17,297 bases of DNA, taken from Anthropogastromicrobium sp963626545 (lineage in GTDB: Bacteria > Bacillota > Clostridia > Lachnospirales > Lachnospiraceae). The position numbers and the translations under genes are program-made. This document shows positions 6,687 to 14,412 of this stretch, piece after piece. Each line of letters begins with the position of its first letter. The stretch's first letter is position 1. The notes below the pieces were generated by a model. The model did no database searches. It was not told where the DNA came from and worked only from the letters and a program-made list of their open reading frames with translations. The DNA lies in assembly GCA_963626545.1 (NCBI GenBank), contig CAVFYJ010000077.1, positions 1-17,297 of the forward strand. The letters run 5' to 3'.

Positions 6687-7625
6687 CTAGAATACGCTTG
6701 TTCCTCTTACTTTTTTGGAAGCATAATTTGCTGTAGAAAACAGTAGCAATGCTACAACTGATTTCATAATTCCAACTGCCACGCTGTATGAGATCTGTCC
6801 ATTTCCTATACCAAGATTGTAGACATATAAATCCAGCACTTCAATATATTCCTTATTAAGCGAATTTCCGAATGCTAAAAATTGATCTACTCCGTTATTT
6901 AGGAAATTTCCAATGCTCATAATCAGCAGTACAAAATAGGTAGGAATAAGCTGTGGAATCGTTATGTACCAGATTTTCTGCCATCTTCCCGCTCCATCAA
7001 CTTCTGCCGCTTCATAGATTTCCTGATCCAAGCCTGCAATCGCTGCAAAATAAATGATTGCGCTCCATCCCAGACCCTTCCACTGCTGCAGCAATACCTG
7101 TGTAAACCATACGTGCTTATCGGAATTCAAAATAGTGATCGGTGTATCAATCCATCCCCATTTCATCAATACGGTATTAAGCAGACCATTATATCCGAAA
7201 ATACCCATGGCGAGTGACAACATAATAACCCATCCAATAAAATTAGGAAGCGTCGTCACCGTCTGCACCAGATTCTTAAAGCGCCTCGATTTCATTTCGC
7301 TCAGACAGATTGCGAACAACATTGGAAGCGGTGAAAATACGTATCCCAAAAGATGGATTCCGAATGTATTTCGCAATACCCGGATCAGGTTTGCACGCAT
7401 AACTTTGTTTCCAAACAATTCTTGAAAATACTGCCATCCCACAAATTTGCATTCAAACACTGATTTTCCGGGTTTGTACTGAAAGAACGCAAATGACCAA
7501 CCCCACAAAGGAAGATAATGGAACAGAAAAACCAGAATAATGCCTGGAAGTGCTAACAAAAATACTTTATATCCCAGAATTTTTTTTGCTTTTGTTTTTG
7601 GCTGTCTCTTTCCCGTTTTCGTCAC
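6687..7625 (-). CDS. Carbohydrate ABC transporter permease, LplB/YteP type
   Basis: Integral membrane subunit of 312 residues and partner of the LplC-type permease. Lys-rich N terminus, first helix at about 19-40, about six helices in all, and an EAA loop at about 205-224 (EAAEVDGAGRW then YITIP). The segment GWSFAFFQYKPGKS after the first helix is typical of the LplB branch. The start is GTG at 7625: GGGAGG stands six bases ahead and no better ATG is available. It lies 23 bases after the binding-protein gene, which fits cotranscription. Confidence 0.94.
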   Translation of the reverse strand: MTKTGKRQPKTKAKKILGYKVFLLALPGIILVFLFHYLPLWGWSFAFFQYKPGKSVFECKFVGWQYFQELFGNKVMRANLIRVLRNTFGIHLLGYVFSPLPMLFAICLSEMKSRRFKNLVQTVTTLPNFIGWVIMLSLAMGIFGYNGLLNTVLMKWGWIDTPITILNSDKHVWFTQVLLQQWKGLGWSAIIYFAAIAGLDQEIYEAAEVDGAGRWQKIWYITIPQLIPTYFVLLIMSIGNFLNNGVDQFLAFGNSLNKEYIEVLDLYVYNLGIGNGQISYSVAVGIMKSVVALLLFSTANYASKKVRGTSVF

Positions 7626-7648
7626 AATACGCCTCCCATTTTTTCCTG

Positions 7649-9370
7649 TTATTTCATGACTTCATCACGCTTTTCGATTGCCTGATCAATGTCATCAAGT
7701 CTCCACTGCATCAAATCATCTGCACCAAGATCCTTACAGTCTTCTACCAACTTTTCCCATATGCTGTTAAACTCATCCTCGTTTTCTGCATATACCATTT
7801 TCCAGCTGGCATCGACTACCTTATCCTTGATTGTGCTCATTGTTAATTTCATGGATTCATCCGGTGTGCTCAAAAAGTTTGTAATATAGTCATATTTGCT
7901 CTCAGAAACCAAAACATTATTCTTTTCGATCAAATCCTGCCAACTATCATATCCTGTTGTCTTTTTCCAAACACGATATGCTTCATTGTCACTTGTAATC
8001 TTCTTTTCTTCAAGCCAGCCAGTATGCACTGCCATAACCGAATTCCCATCTCCATCGACATAAGTAGTCTTGGCACCTGATGAAAGAATCCATCCGGTAT
8101 TCCATAAATATGCCTGCTCTCCATTGTCGTAAAAATATCCTTGTCCCGATGATGCACTGTAATAATCTTTTGCTTTCTGTGTCAGTGTCAATACATTACC
8201 GTTGATCTGATACATGTCACCTTCTGGTCCAGCATTGCCCAAAACCTGCGCATCCGGATCTGCCATCATGTCTATAAATTTCAAACATGCATCCAGATTC
8301 TTTGTATCTGCATTGATTACAAGATACTCATTCGCATTTCCAAATATGGAATTTCCATTCAAATAATACTGTGTTCCCGGAATCCAGTACTCATAGAATG
8401 TGCTGCGCCATCCCGGCTGTGTACCTGCTCCAAACATTCTTGTCTTTTTTCCTGCTGTTGAACGATCGGTATTGATACTGTCTGGATCAAGCACACCTGC
8501 CTGCATACAGTCAAAATAAAACTTTAATCCCTGATAATACAAGCTATTCTCATCAAGAATTGACTGGCATGTTCCATTGATCATATCCTGTTCAATCAAA
8601 TATGGAAGCTGTGTTTCACTGTGGCCATGCCATCTCATCCATGTGATGATATTTCCCCAATATTCCGTATCCGAACCAGAATTTAAAACCGTTCCCCATG
8701 TTTTGCTTCCTGTTTCCTCATCGGTTGGATAGGCTTCCATCATCTGCTTTGCTACTTCAATTAAATCATCATAATTGTTAATTTCCGGTGCGCCAATCTG
8801 CTCATATATCTTCCAATTCAGTTTAACTGTATTACGGTCCGCTGAATCGTAATAATCGCCGCCACCTACTCCTGTAGGCATTGCATATAATTTTCCGGTA
8901 TCGTTGCTTCTATATTCTCTTACGAAATTGAGTGCTGGTTCCAGACCATTATCTGCAATCGCAGCCTGCACATGTGGCAGATCATCCAGGTAATCATCCA
9001 ATTCCAATACCATACCCGCATCAATCATTGTCTCCAGATTTTCTGCACTTACATGCATGATATCTGGCAGATCGCCACTGGCAAGAATGGCATTTGTTTT
9101 TTCATCCGAATACGCCCAGATGTCAACTGCAAGTCCCTGACTGGCAAAAAAGTCACCCAGATAACCAGAAACCGTTCCACTTGTCACGTTTGCATTCATC
9201 GGATACATGGAAATTGTCACCGGATTTTCACTATGCTCCTGCTCAAATGCTGCTATATCAAACGTTCCTCCCTCACTGTCTGCAAATACGGCTGTCTGGG
9301 AAAGCATTCCCATTGCGATCGTTCCCGCTGTTACCATTGCGCATCTTCTCTTCCAATTTCTTTGTTTCAT
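7649..9370 (-). CDS. Extracellular solute-binding protein, LplA/YtcQ type
   Basis: Sugar-binding subunit of the CUT1 transporter, 573 residues from the chosen start. ATG 9370 (MKQRNWKRR) is preferred because GGAGG lies eight bases ahead and a normal signal peptide follows: basic residues 2-9, hydrophobic about 11-27, cleavage predicted after AVFA at 30. A second plausible start at 9433 (MIKTEV, with AAGGA ahead) would add 21 charged residues. After the signal come ITISMY-like and DLPDIMHVSAENL segments typical of this family. No lipobox cysteine is present: the only nearby Cys (residue 10) precedes the hydrophobic stretch. How the protein stays at the membrane of a Gram-positive cell is therefore unclear. 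First gene of the operon, divergent from the response regulator. Confidence 0.92.
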   Translation of the reverse strand: MKQRNWKRRCAMVTAGTIAMGMLSQTAVFADSEGGTFDIAAFEQEHSENPVTISMYPMNANVTSGTVSGYLGDFFASQGLAVDIWAYSDEKTNAILASGDLPDIMHVSAENLETMIDAGMVLELDDYLDDLPHVQAAIADNGLEPALNFVREYRSNDTGKLYAMPTGVGGGDYYDSADRNTVKLNWKIYEQIGAPEINNYDDLIEVAKQMMEAYPTDEETGSKTWGTVLNSGSDTEYWGNIITWMRWHGHSETQLPYLIEQDMINGTCQSILDENSLYYQGLKFYFDCMQAGVLDPDSINTDRSTAGKKTRMFGAGTQPGWRSTFYEYWIPGTQYYLNGNSIFGNANEYLVINADTKNLDACLKFIDMMADPDAQVLGNAGPEGDMYQINGNVLTLTQKAKDYYSASSGQGYFYDNGEQAYLWNTGWILSSGAKTTYVDGDGNSVMAVHTGWLEEKKITSDNEAYRVWKKTTGYDSWQDLIEKNNVLVSESKYDYITNFLSTPDESMKLTMSTIKDKVVDASWKMVYAENEDEFNSIWEKLVEDCKDLGADDLMQWRLDDIDQAIEKRDEVMK

Positions 9371-9606
9371 TCTCTTTACCTCCATTTGTTTTTTTACTCC
9401 GTTTTCAGTTCTTTGAACTTCTGTCTTTATCATACCGTTTCCTTTTTTATCTGTATATACAAAAAATTTCGAATCGTTTTGATAATTTAGGCTTTGTCCA
9501 TTCAACGCCCTTTACTTTTCTTTTGGCGCTCACTATAATAAATTTAAATTTATTTTGTATCACAATATAGCTGTCTTATCCAACCATCGACAGCAGGGGA
9601 GGTCCT
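9371..9606. promoter_or_regulatory. Divergent control region between the sugar operon and the YesN/YesM pair
   Basis: This 236-base gap holds both 5' ends. A perfect 18-base palindrome, AATAAATTTAAATTTATT, occupies 9537-9554. On the - strand a TTGTGA and a TATTAT lie on and beside it with 19-base spacing, a weak promoter candidate for the operon; this would give the binding-protein mRNA a leader of about 160 nt. A small inverted repeat AGTTC-TTT-GAACT is at 9407-9419. I could not assign a confident + strand promoter. The GGGGAGG ribosome site of the regulator gene is at 9597-9602. AraC-type YesN regulators normally bind such regions to activate the transporter. Confidence 0.5.
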
Positions 9607-10827
9607 ATGTTTCAAGTTTTATTATGCGATGATGAACCATCTGTTACTCAATTTTTAAAAGAAAATGTCCCTTGGGAAACGCTCGGAATCCGTAAAGTTT
9701 ATGTAGCATCCAATGGAAAAGAGGCCTTGAATTTTCTGGCAGAAACAACGGTTGACCTTTTAATCACCGATATTCGCATGCCACATATGGATGGCCTGAC
9801 GCTTCTTGAACAGGTACGTACACGTTACCCAGAGATTCACTGTATTTTGCTTACCGCCTATGGCGAATTTGAATATGCCCGTACTGCATTTCTTCTGGGT
9901 GTAGACAATTATCTGCTTAAGCCAATTCAACTTTCTGAACTTACTGCGACAATCGAAAATACAGTGGAAAATATTTTTGTCAAACGAAAAAATGAGTCCG
10001 CACTGTTCCGTGAAAATATTTTACGCCGTTGGCTAACGGGAACCATCGGTGAAGCGGAATTAGGGGAGCGCACCAGTCTGCTTGATGATATCAATATTTA
10101 TCAGGCGTCTTATTGTGCTGTCTGCTTAACAAAAACAACTTCCAATGTGTCCCTTTCTGTTTTTGCAGAAAAAACTCGTCAGCTACTTTCTCCTGAATAT
10201 GACTGTCAAAATGTATGGGACAACAAAAATCATCATGTACTGATCATCGGTGGGCATTCTATCAACCGTGAGCAGATTGCACGTTGTCTGGAAATGCCGA
10301 TTGACTCTTCCTGTATCTACGCTGCAATCGGCGTATCCGTAGAACAATGTATGAATTTATCTCATAGCTTTCAGTCTGCACTTACCTGTGTGGACAGCCT
10401 TTCGACGGGAAAAGAAACGGATTCTCACGTTTATATTGTTCCAATGAGAGATTCTAGTTGCCTTCCGACACCGACAACGCTACGCCTTCCAGCCTGGGAA
10501 TCACTCAGTCCCATTGTTCAAAAAGCACTCAATTATATTCATACCGAATATGCAAATGGTGTTTCCATCAAAGAATTTTGTGCCGGTCACGCTGTTACAA
10601 CTGCGTATCTTGGTTATCTTTTTAAAAAGGAAACCGGTATTTTCTTCAACACCTATGTAAACAATTATCGACTTGAAAAAGCGGCTGACCGTTTAACCCA
10701 GACACTGGACAAAATAAATACAATCGCTGAAAAAACTGGTTTTTCCTCACCAAGTTATTTCATAACATCCTTTAAAAAATATATGGGTGTCTCTCCGCAA
10801 AAATATAGAGAATTGCATGAGCAATAA
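9607..10827 (+). CDS. Response regulator, YesN-type, AraC-family output
   Basis: DNA-binding regulator of 406 residues, probably activating the divergent transporter operon when phosphorylated. Receiver domain at about 2-122: acidic pair D8/D9, phospho-acceptor D55 in LITDIRMP, switch T83 and K105 in YLLKP, all intact. A poorly conserved middle region (about 130-290) is usual in this family. AraC-type double helix-turn-helix domain at about 298-404, with SIKEFCAGHAVTTAYLGYLF as the first helix-turn-helix and the hallmark GFSSPSYFITSFKKYMGVSP as the second. GGGGAGG precedes the ATG with a four-base spacer. The cognate kinase follows 21 bases later, clearly cotranscribed. Confidence 0.95.
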   Translation: MFQVLLCDDEPSVTQFLKENVPWETLGIRKVYVASNGKEALNFLAETTVDLLITDIRMPHMDGLTLLEQVRTRYPEIHCILLTAYGEFEYARTAFLLGVDNYLLKPIQLSELTATIENTVENIFVKRKNESALFRENILRRWLTGTIGEAELGERTSLLDDINIYQASYCAVCLTKTTSNVSLSVFAEKTRQLLSPEYDCQNVWDNKNHHVLIIGGHSINREQIARCLEMPIDSSCIYAAIGVSVEQCMNLSHSFQSALTCVDSLSTGKETDSHVYIVPMRDSSCLPTPTTLRLPAWESLSPIVQKALNYIHTEYANGVSIKEFCAGHAVTTAYLGYLFKKETGIFFNTYVNNYRLEKAADRLTQTLDKINTIAEKTGFSSPSYFITSFKKYMGVSPQKYRELHEQ

Positions 10828-10848
10828 CAAAAGAAAGGATTTTCATTT

Positions 10849-12696
10849 ATGAAGCTTCAAAAAAAGAAAAATTCTTCTGAGGGAAGTTCAAAAAAAAATG
10901 TGCGTGGCCTCTTTTTATGCAGTACTTTGATTTTCACCGTTCTTCTTTTTATTTTTAGCTCCATGGCTGTTTATTTCTCGTGTAGTGATAAGCGGGGACG
11001 AATTGTCTCTTCCATGGATACCATTAATACCTACGTCAGTCAGGAATATGAAAGCATTACTCATAATTTCTGGCAAACCTACATGCCATTTTATGAAGAT
11101 ACGGAAAATGTTGCTCTTATGCAATCGTATTTTCTCTCAGACAGAGACTTTTCACCAATTAAGCTGCGGCAACTCAGCAATCTTCTGAAAAAAATCTGCC
11201 TGAGAGATGATCGCATCCTTTGGACCGCCCTGTATGCGCCATCTGCTGCCATTAATTATATCCAATTTGCCAGTGAAGACACGATTTCTGAGCTGCCTGT
11301 CGATTTTCCATATCTCGCCGCTCTGCAAAACAAACAAAAAACGATGGAAATTTATTCCTTCAAAAGCGTTTCTTCCGGTTCACAGCAAATGGAATCCTTT
11401 GCAATCAGCGGTGGACTTCCTTTTGGCATGAATGGTGGAAGCATTCTGATTGGCTATCGCACCTCGTCACTCGAACAGGCTTCCTATCTTTTTCCAAATC
11501 ATGTTACTACAATGCGTTATTATATCGTATCAAAAGGACAGGTTATTTTTCATTCTGACCGCACTCTTTTGCATGCTTTTGATCGTTCCGAAGATGCAGC
11601 CAATGAAATAACCGATATCTATATTCCTGACCACGCTTTTGAAGGCGTAATTCAAGTAAATGGTCATCGTCAATATGTGAAAGCCATCCAGGCAGGAAAC
11701 AATACTTCATTTGTTGTATGTGCTGTGGATGATGCTGATTTACTACGTGCCATCCACCGGCACACTCCTTTACTAATCGGTCTCTTCGCCGCATTCTTTG
11801 CTTTTTCAATCTATCTAAGCCATTACATTCAAAAGCAGGTGACAAAGGAGGCCGCAATCATCCGCGAGGGACTTACGATTCTTGCCGACAATCATTTGGA
11901 TTATCGCCTTCCGACCGATTTTCATCAGGCCGGCTTTCCTGAGATTGCACAGGACATTAACCTCATGGGTTCGAAGTTAAATGAAAGCATTAAAAAAGCA
12001 TATTATTTTGAATTAAAACAAAAGGATGCGGAAATGGCGGAATTGCAGGCAACTTTTAACCCCCATTTTCTCTACAATACACTTGAAATGCTGCGAAATA
12101 AATGCTTCAGCAATGGCGATGAAGAAACAGCCGAGCTAATTGCCAGCCTTGCCTCCATCTTCCGCGGTTTTATTGGAGCAAAAACATTTGTGTCATTTCC
12201 AGAAGAACTCGCTTTCAGCAAAAAATACCTTTCGCTGTTAGCCGCTCGTTACGGAGATACGGTACAATTTCATTATGACTTTGATTCCGCCTTAATGAAA
12301 TACGGTATTATACGCAATGTTTTTCAGCTGTTAATTGAAAACTACTTCGTCCATGGCTTTGATACTGCAAGAACGGATAACCGAATTGATTTTATCGGTT
12401 ACCCGTCCCATGAAAATGATGATGATCTTATTCTTTGTGTCCGCGACAATGGCTTCGGAATGACGAAACAAGGCATTAACGCTTTGAATCTTGCGATTGA
12501 ACAGCCAATCCGCCACACAAAGGAAAACTTCGGACTAAAAAATCTCAATCAGCGATTAAAGCTTTTTTATGGCTCTGATTATGGCCTTCACATAGAAGCA
12601 AACGAAGCTGGCGGCGTTTCTGTATGGATTCGAATTCGGAAGATGACCGTAGCCGAATACGAGCAATCCGTCCAGCAGCGTGATCGTAACCGCTAA
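10849..12696 (+). CDS. Sensor histidine kinase, YesM-type
   Basis: Membrane kinase of 615 residues and partner of the preceding regulator. One helix at about 20-45, a large extracellular sensing domain at about 46-303 (dCache-like size), and a second helix at about 305-325. A HAMP-like linker (about 328-385) and a signalling helix follow. The His_kinase domain has H406 in TFNPHFLYNTLEMLRNK. The ATP-binding domain has N497 in LLIENYFVHGF, DNGFGM at 533-538 and NFGLKNLNQRL. All catalytic boxes look intact. AGAAAGGA lies nine bases ahead of the ATG. The gene ends five bases from the stop of the convergent lyase-like remnant, with no terminator between them. Confidence 0.95.
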   Translation: MKLQKKKNSSEGSSKKNVRGLFLCSTLIFTVLLFIFSSMAVYFSCSDKRGRIVSSMDTINTYVSQEYESITHNFWQTYMPFYEDTENVALMQSYFLSDRDFSPIKLRQLSNLLKKICLRDDRILWTALYAPSAAINYIQFASEDTISELPVDFPYLAALQNKQKTMEIYSFKSVSSGSQQMESFAISGGLPFGMNGGSILIGYRTSSLEQASYLFPNHVTTMRYYIVSKGQVIFHSDRTLLHAFDRSEDAANEITDIYIPDHAFEGVIQVNGHRQYVKAIQAGNNTSFVVCAVDDADLLRAIHRHTPLLIGLFAAFFAFSIYLSHYIQKQVTKEAAIIREGLTILADNHLDYRLPTDFHQAGFPEIAQDINLMGSKLNESIKKAYYFELKQKDAEMAELQATFNPHFLYNTLEMLRNKCFSNGDEETAELIASLASIFRGFIGAKTFVSFPEELAFSKKYLSLLAARYGDTVQFHYDFDSALMKYGIIRNVFQLLIENYFVHGFDTARTDNRIDFIGYPSHENDDDLILCVRDNGFGMTKQGINALNLAIEQPIRHTKENFGLKNLNQRLKLFYGSDYGLHIEANEAGGVSVWIRIRKMTVAEYEQSVQQRDRNR

Positions 12697-12701
12697 TTTT
12701 A

Positions 12702-14117
12702 TCATGCCTTGTGATAGGTATCAACATCGGCATTTTCTAAGAATTCATCCATTTGCTTCCTTGTTTTTGGAAGAAACTTTCTTAAAAATTCCAATGCGAC
12801 AATCATATTTAGGCTCCACTGTGCTGCATAATTGGTTTTGATCCATGGAATTTCAAAAAGCACCTTTCCTTGCGCTTCGCTTCCTGCTTTGTTGCATACT
12901 GCATATGGGATTGATGCAAAACCGGTATTGTCCTTCGGTTTTGCTAACGATCCCAGCAGTTGCTTCCATACATGATCAGCTAGCTGTCTGTTTTCCTCGC
13001 TCAATTTTTTATTTTCTTGTTCCTGCATTATTCCACCTGCCGCAGAATAGGCAGCAAGCGCAGCCGCAAAATATGGAAAGGCAAAACTACGTCGGAAAAT
13101 TTGCCCATTTGTTTCTTCTTTTTTCTGCTGTGGGCTCAACATATAGAACCGGCCATACCAGATCAACATTTTCTTTAATGTTTCTTCCTCCAGCTGATCC
13201 GCCAATTCCATCCAAACTTCACTTCCACCCATACATACCTGAAGATGCATACCCGTCTCTTCATTTTCTCCCAGATACGTCAACGCTCCTGTTTGCGTAT
13301 CATATTCGTATTCCGGTCCGGATGCAAGTCCAAATGGTGTCTTCTCAAGATCCGATATTCCCTGCTTAATTTTATTCAAATAATAACGATCCAGGGTTCT
13401 CTCATACTGAGTCATCCAGTCGGACAAAAGAGAGGTCCAGTCTGGGCCGCTTCTTAGCTTCCATTCCGGGCTGACGCTTCCATCTGGATTTTTGCTGTGA
13501 TAATGCTTCAAATTTACCATGGACTGATCTGCGTCCTTTGCATCTTCCATCGTATCTCCGATTCTTTGATCGCCCGTCAGATAATAGTAAAAACGATGAT
13601 GACCTGCCATTGAAATCCGTGGTTCCTTGCAGGCGCATCCCCAATGGCGTACATTATGTCGACTGCCAATTCCCTTCATCTCGCCAAAATGATAGAAATC
13701 AACCTCCGAACAGTGACGGCTCATCTTCTCTGCCAACGTAAATATTTTTTCGTCTCCTGTTCTCATAAACTGCAGCCACAGCCAGTAGGTTGGTACCAAT
13801 TCCGTATTCTGCCATGCAAAGCCACCCGTATCATATTTCCAGCAATGTCTTATCGGATCATACGTGTGCATAAAGTCCCCATAGTCAAACAATCCATACC
13901 AGTTTCTGTTTTCCACTTCGTTCTGATAAAAATTTACAATGGTCGATAACTGCTTTTCAATCCACTTTTCTACCTCTGTATCCTGCGTTGGCAAGCTCCA
14001 ATAGCCAAATGCTTTTTTCCTATGATAGTATTCTGGTGTTCCCACAAAAACAGCCGGTTTTTGAACCTGATTGGTAAAGGCACGCAGCTGTTTTTCCTTC
14101 ACTTCATGGTAGGTCAA
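12702..14117 (-). pseudogene. YetA/PcRGLX-like exo-rhamnogalacturonan lyase family, C-terminal half only
   Basis: 471 codons match the C-terminal alpha/alpha-toroid part of the YetA/PcRGLX family (exo-acting rhamnogalacturonan lyase-like), whose full members are about 850-900 residues as I recall. Signature stretches include NWYGLFDYGDFMHTYDPIRH (72-91), WQNTELVPTYWLW (102-114) and SRHNVRHWGC (152-161). The N-terminal half is missing. There is no ATG ahead of the conserved part: the only candidate is TTG at 14117 with no ribosome site, and an in-frame TAG lies 14 codons further upstream. The upstream DNA is a TetR gene remnant in the opposite direction, so the truncation is physical. The protein, if made, has no signal peptide. 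Its presence beside YesMN and Lpl-type genes supports a pectin-related role for the original locus. Confidence 0.8.
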
Positions 14118-14268
14118 AGAGCTGTGCGATCGGGCTATGATCCGAAAATCTACATTCTACAAACACTTTGCCGACAAATACGAGCTACTGACCTTTCTTG
14201 TAAAGGAAGTCATCGAGCAGTACAACACACGGATCAGTCAGGAAGCTCCTTCCGAAAACCCAGAGTAA
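14113..14268 (+). pseudogene. TetR-family regulator remnant
   Basis: Reading + from 14113, 51 codons give the end of a TetR helix-turn-helix: VKELCDRAMIRKSTFYKHF followed by ADKYELLTFLVKEVIEQY, then a TAA at 14266-14268. The usual first 25-30 residues are missing because an in-frame TAG stands at 14110-14112, just where the lyase remnant begins. The ligand-binding domain (normally more than 100 further residues) is also missing. Another frame across the stop ends NTKNVLALIKF and could be the old C terminus after an internal deletion, but this is speculative. The piece is too short for the ORF threshold most callers use, so it is easily missed. Confidence 0.72.
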
Positions 14269-14323
14269 CGGTAACGGGCAACACAAAAAATGTGCTCGCT
14301 CTGATAAAGTTCTAAACTGGTGC

Positions 14324-14360
14324 AAAAAAGCTGATTGGTGTTCTGCCAGTCAGCCTTTTT
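14324..14360 (-). terminator. Terminator after the hybrid histidine kinase
   Basis: The arms GCTGATTGG (14330-14338) and CCAGTCAGC (14346-14354) pair with one G-T wobble around a 7-base loop. An A run precedes (14324-14329) and a T run follows (14356-14360). On the - strand the hairpin ends in six T, about 50 bases after the kinase stop. It can work in both directions. The stretch 14361-14412 is pyrimidine-rich, with ACGTCT repeated exactly 20 bases apart (14364 and 14384). Confidence 0.85.
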
Positions 14361-14412
14361 CTAACGTCTTATATTTCTATTTTACGTCTCATGCTTTTCT
14401 CTTATTTGCATC

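Noticed and set aside
9335..9355. Twin-arginine (Tat) signal in the binding protein (KRRCAM)
   Set aside because: The motif lacks the usual Phe-Leu after the arginine pair. A Sec signal peptide explains the sequence and sugar-binding proteins of this class use Sec.
8972..9570. Overlapping + strand frames of 158-172 codons rich in Cys, His and Phe
   Set aside because: Antisense to the 5' part of the solute-binding protein gene, no domain recognised, no ribosome site.
9371..9606. CcpA catabolite-response (cre) site in the divergent promoter region
   Set aside because: No segment matched the TGWAANCGNTNWCA pattern closely enough on either strand.
3256..14268. Transposon or integrative element carrying the sugar locus
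   Set aside because: No transposase, integrase, terminal inverted repeats or target-site duplication could be seen at the junctions; only truncated genes support rearrangement.
14022..14315. + strand frame of 97 codons across the lyase/TetR junction
   Set aside because: It mixes antisense lyase sequence with an out-of-frame TetR remnant. Only its last residues could be an old TetR C terminus, which I cannot establish.
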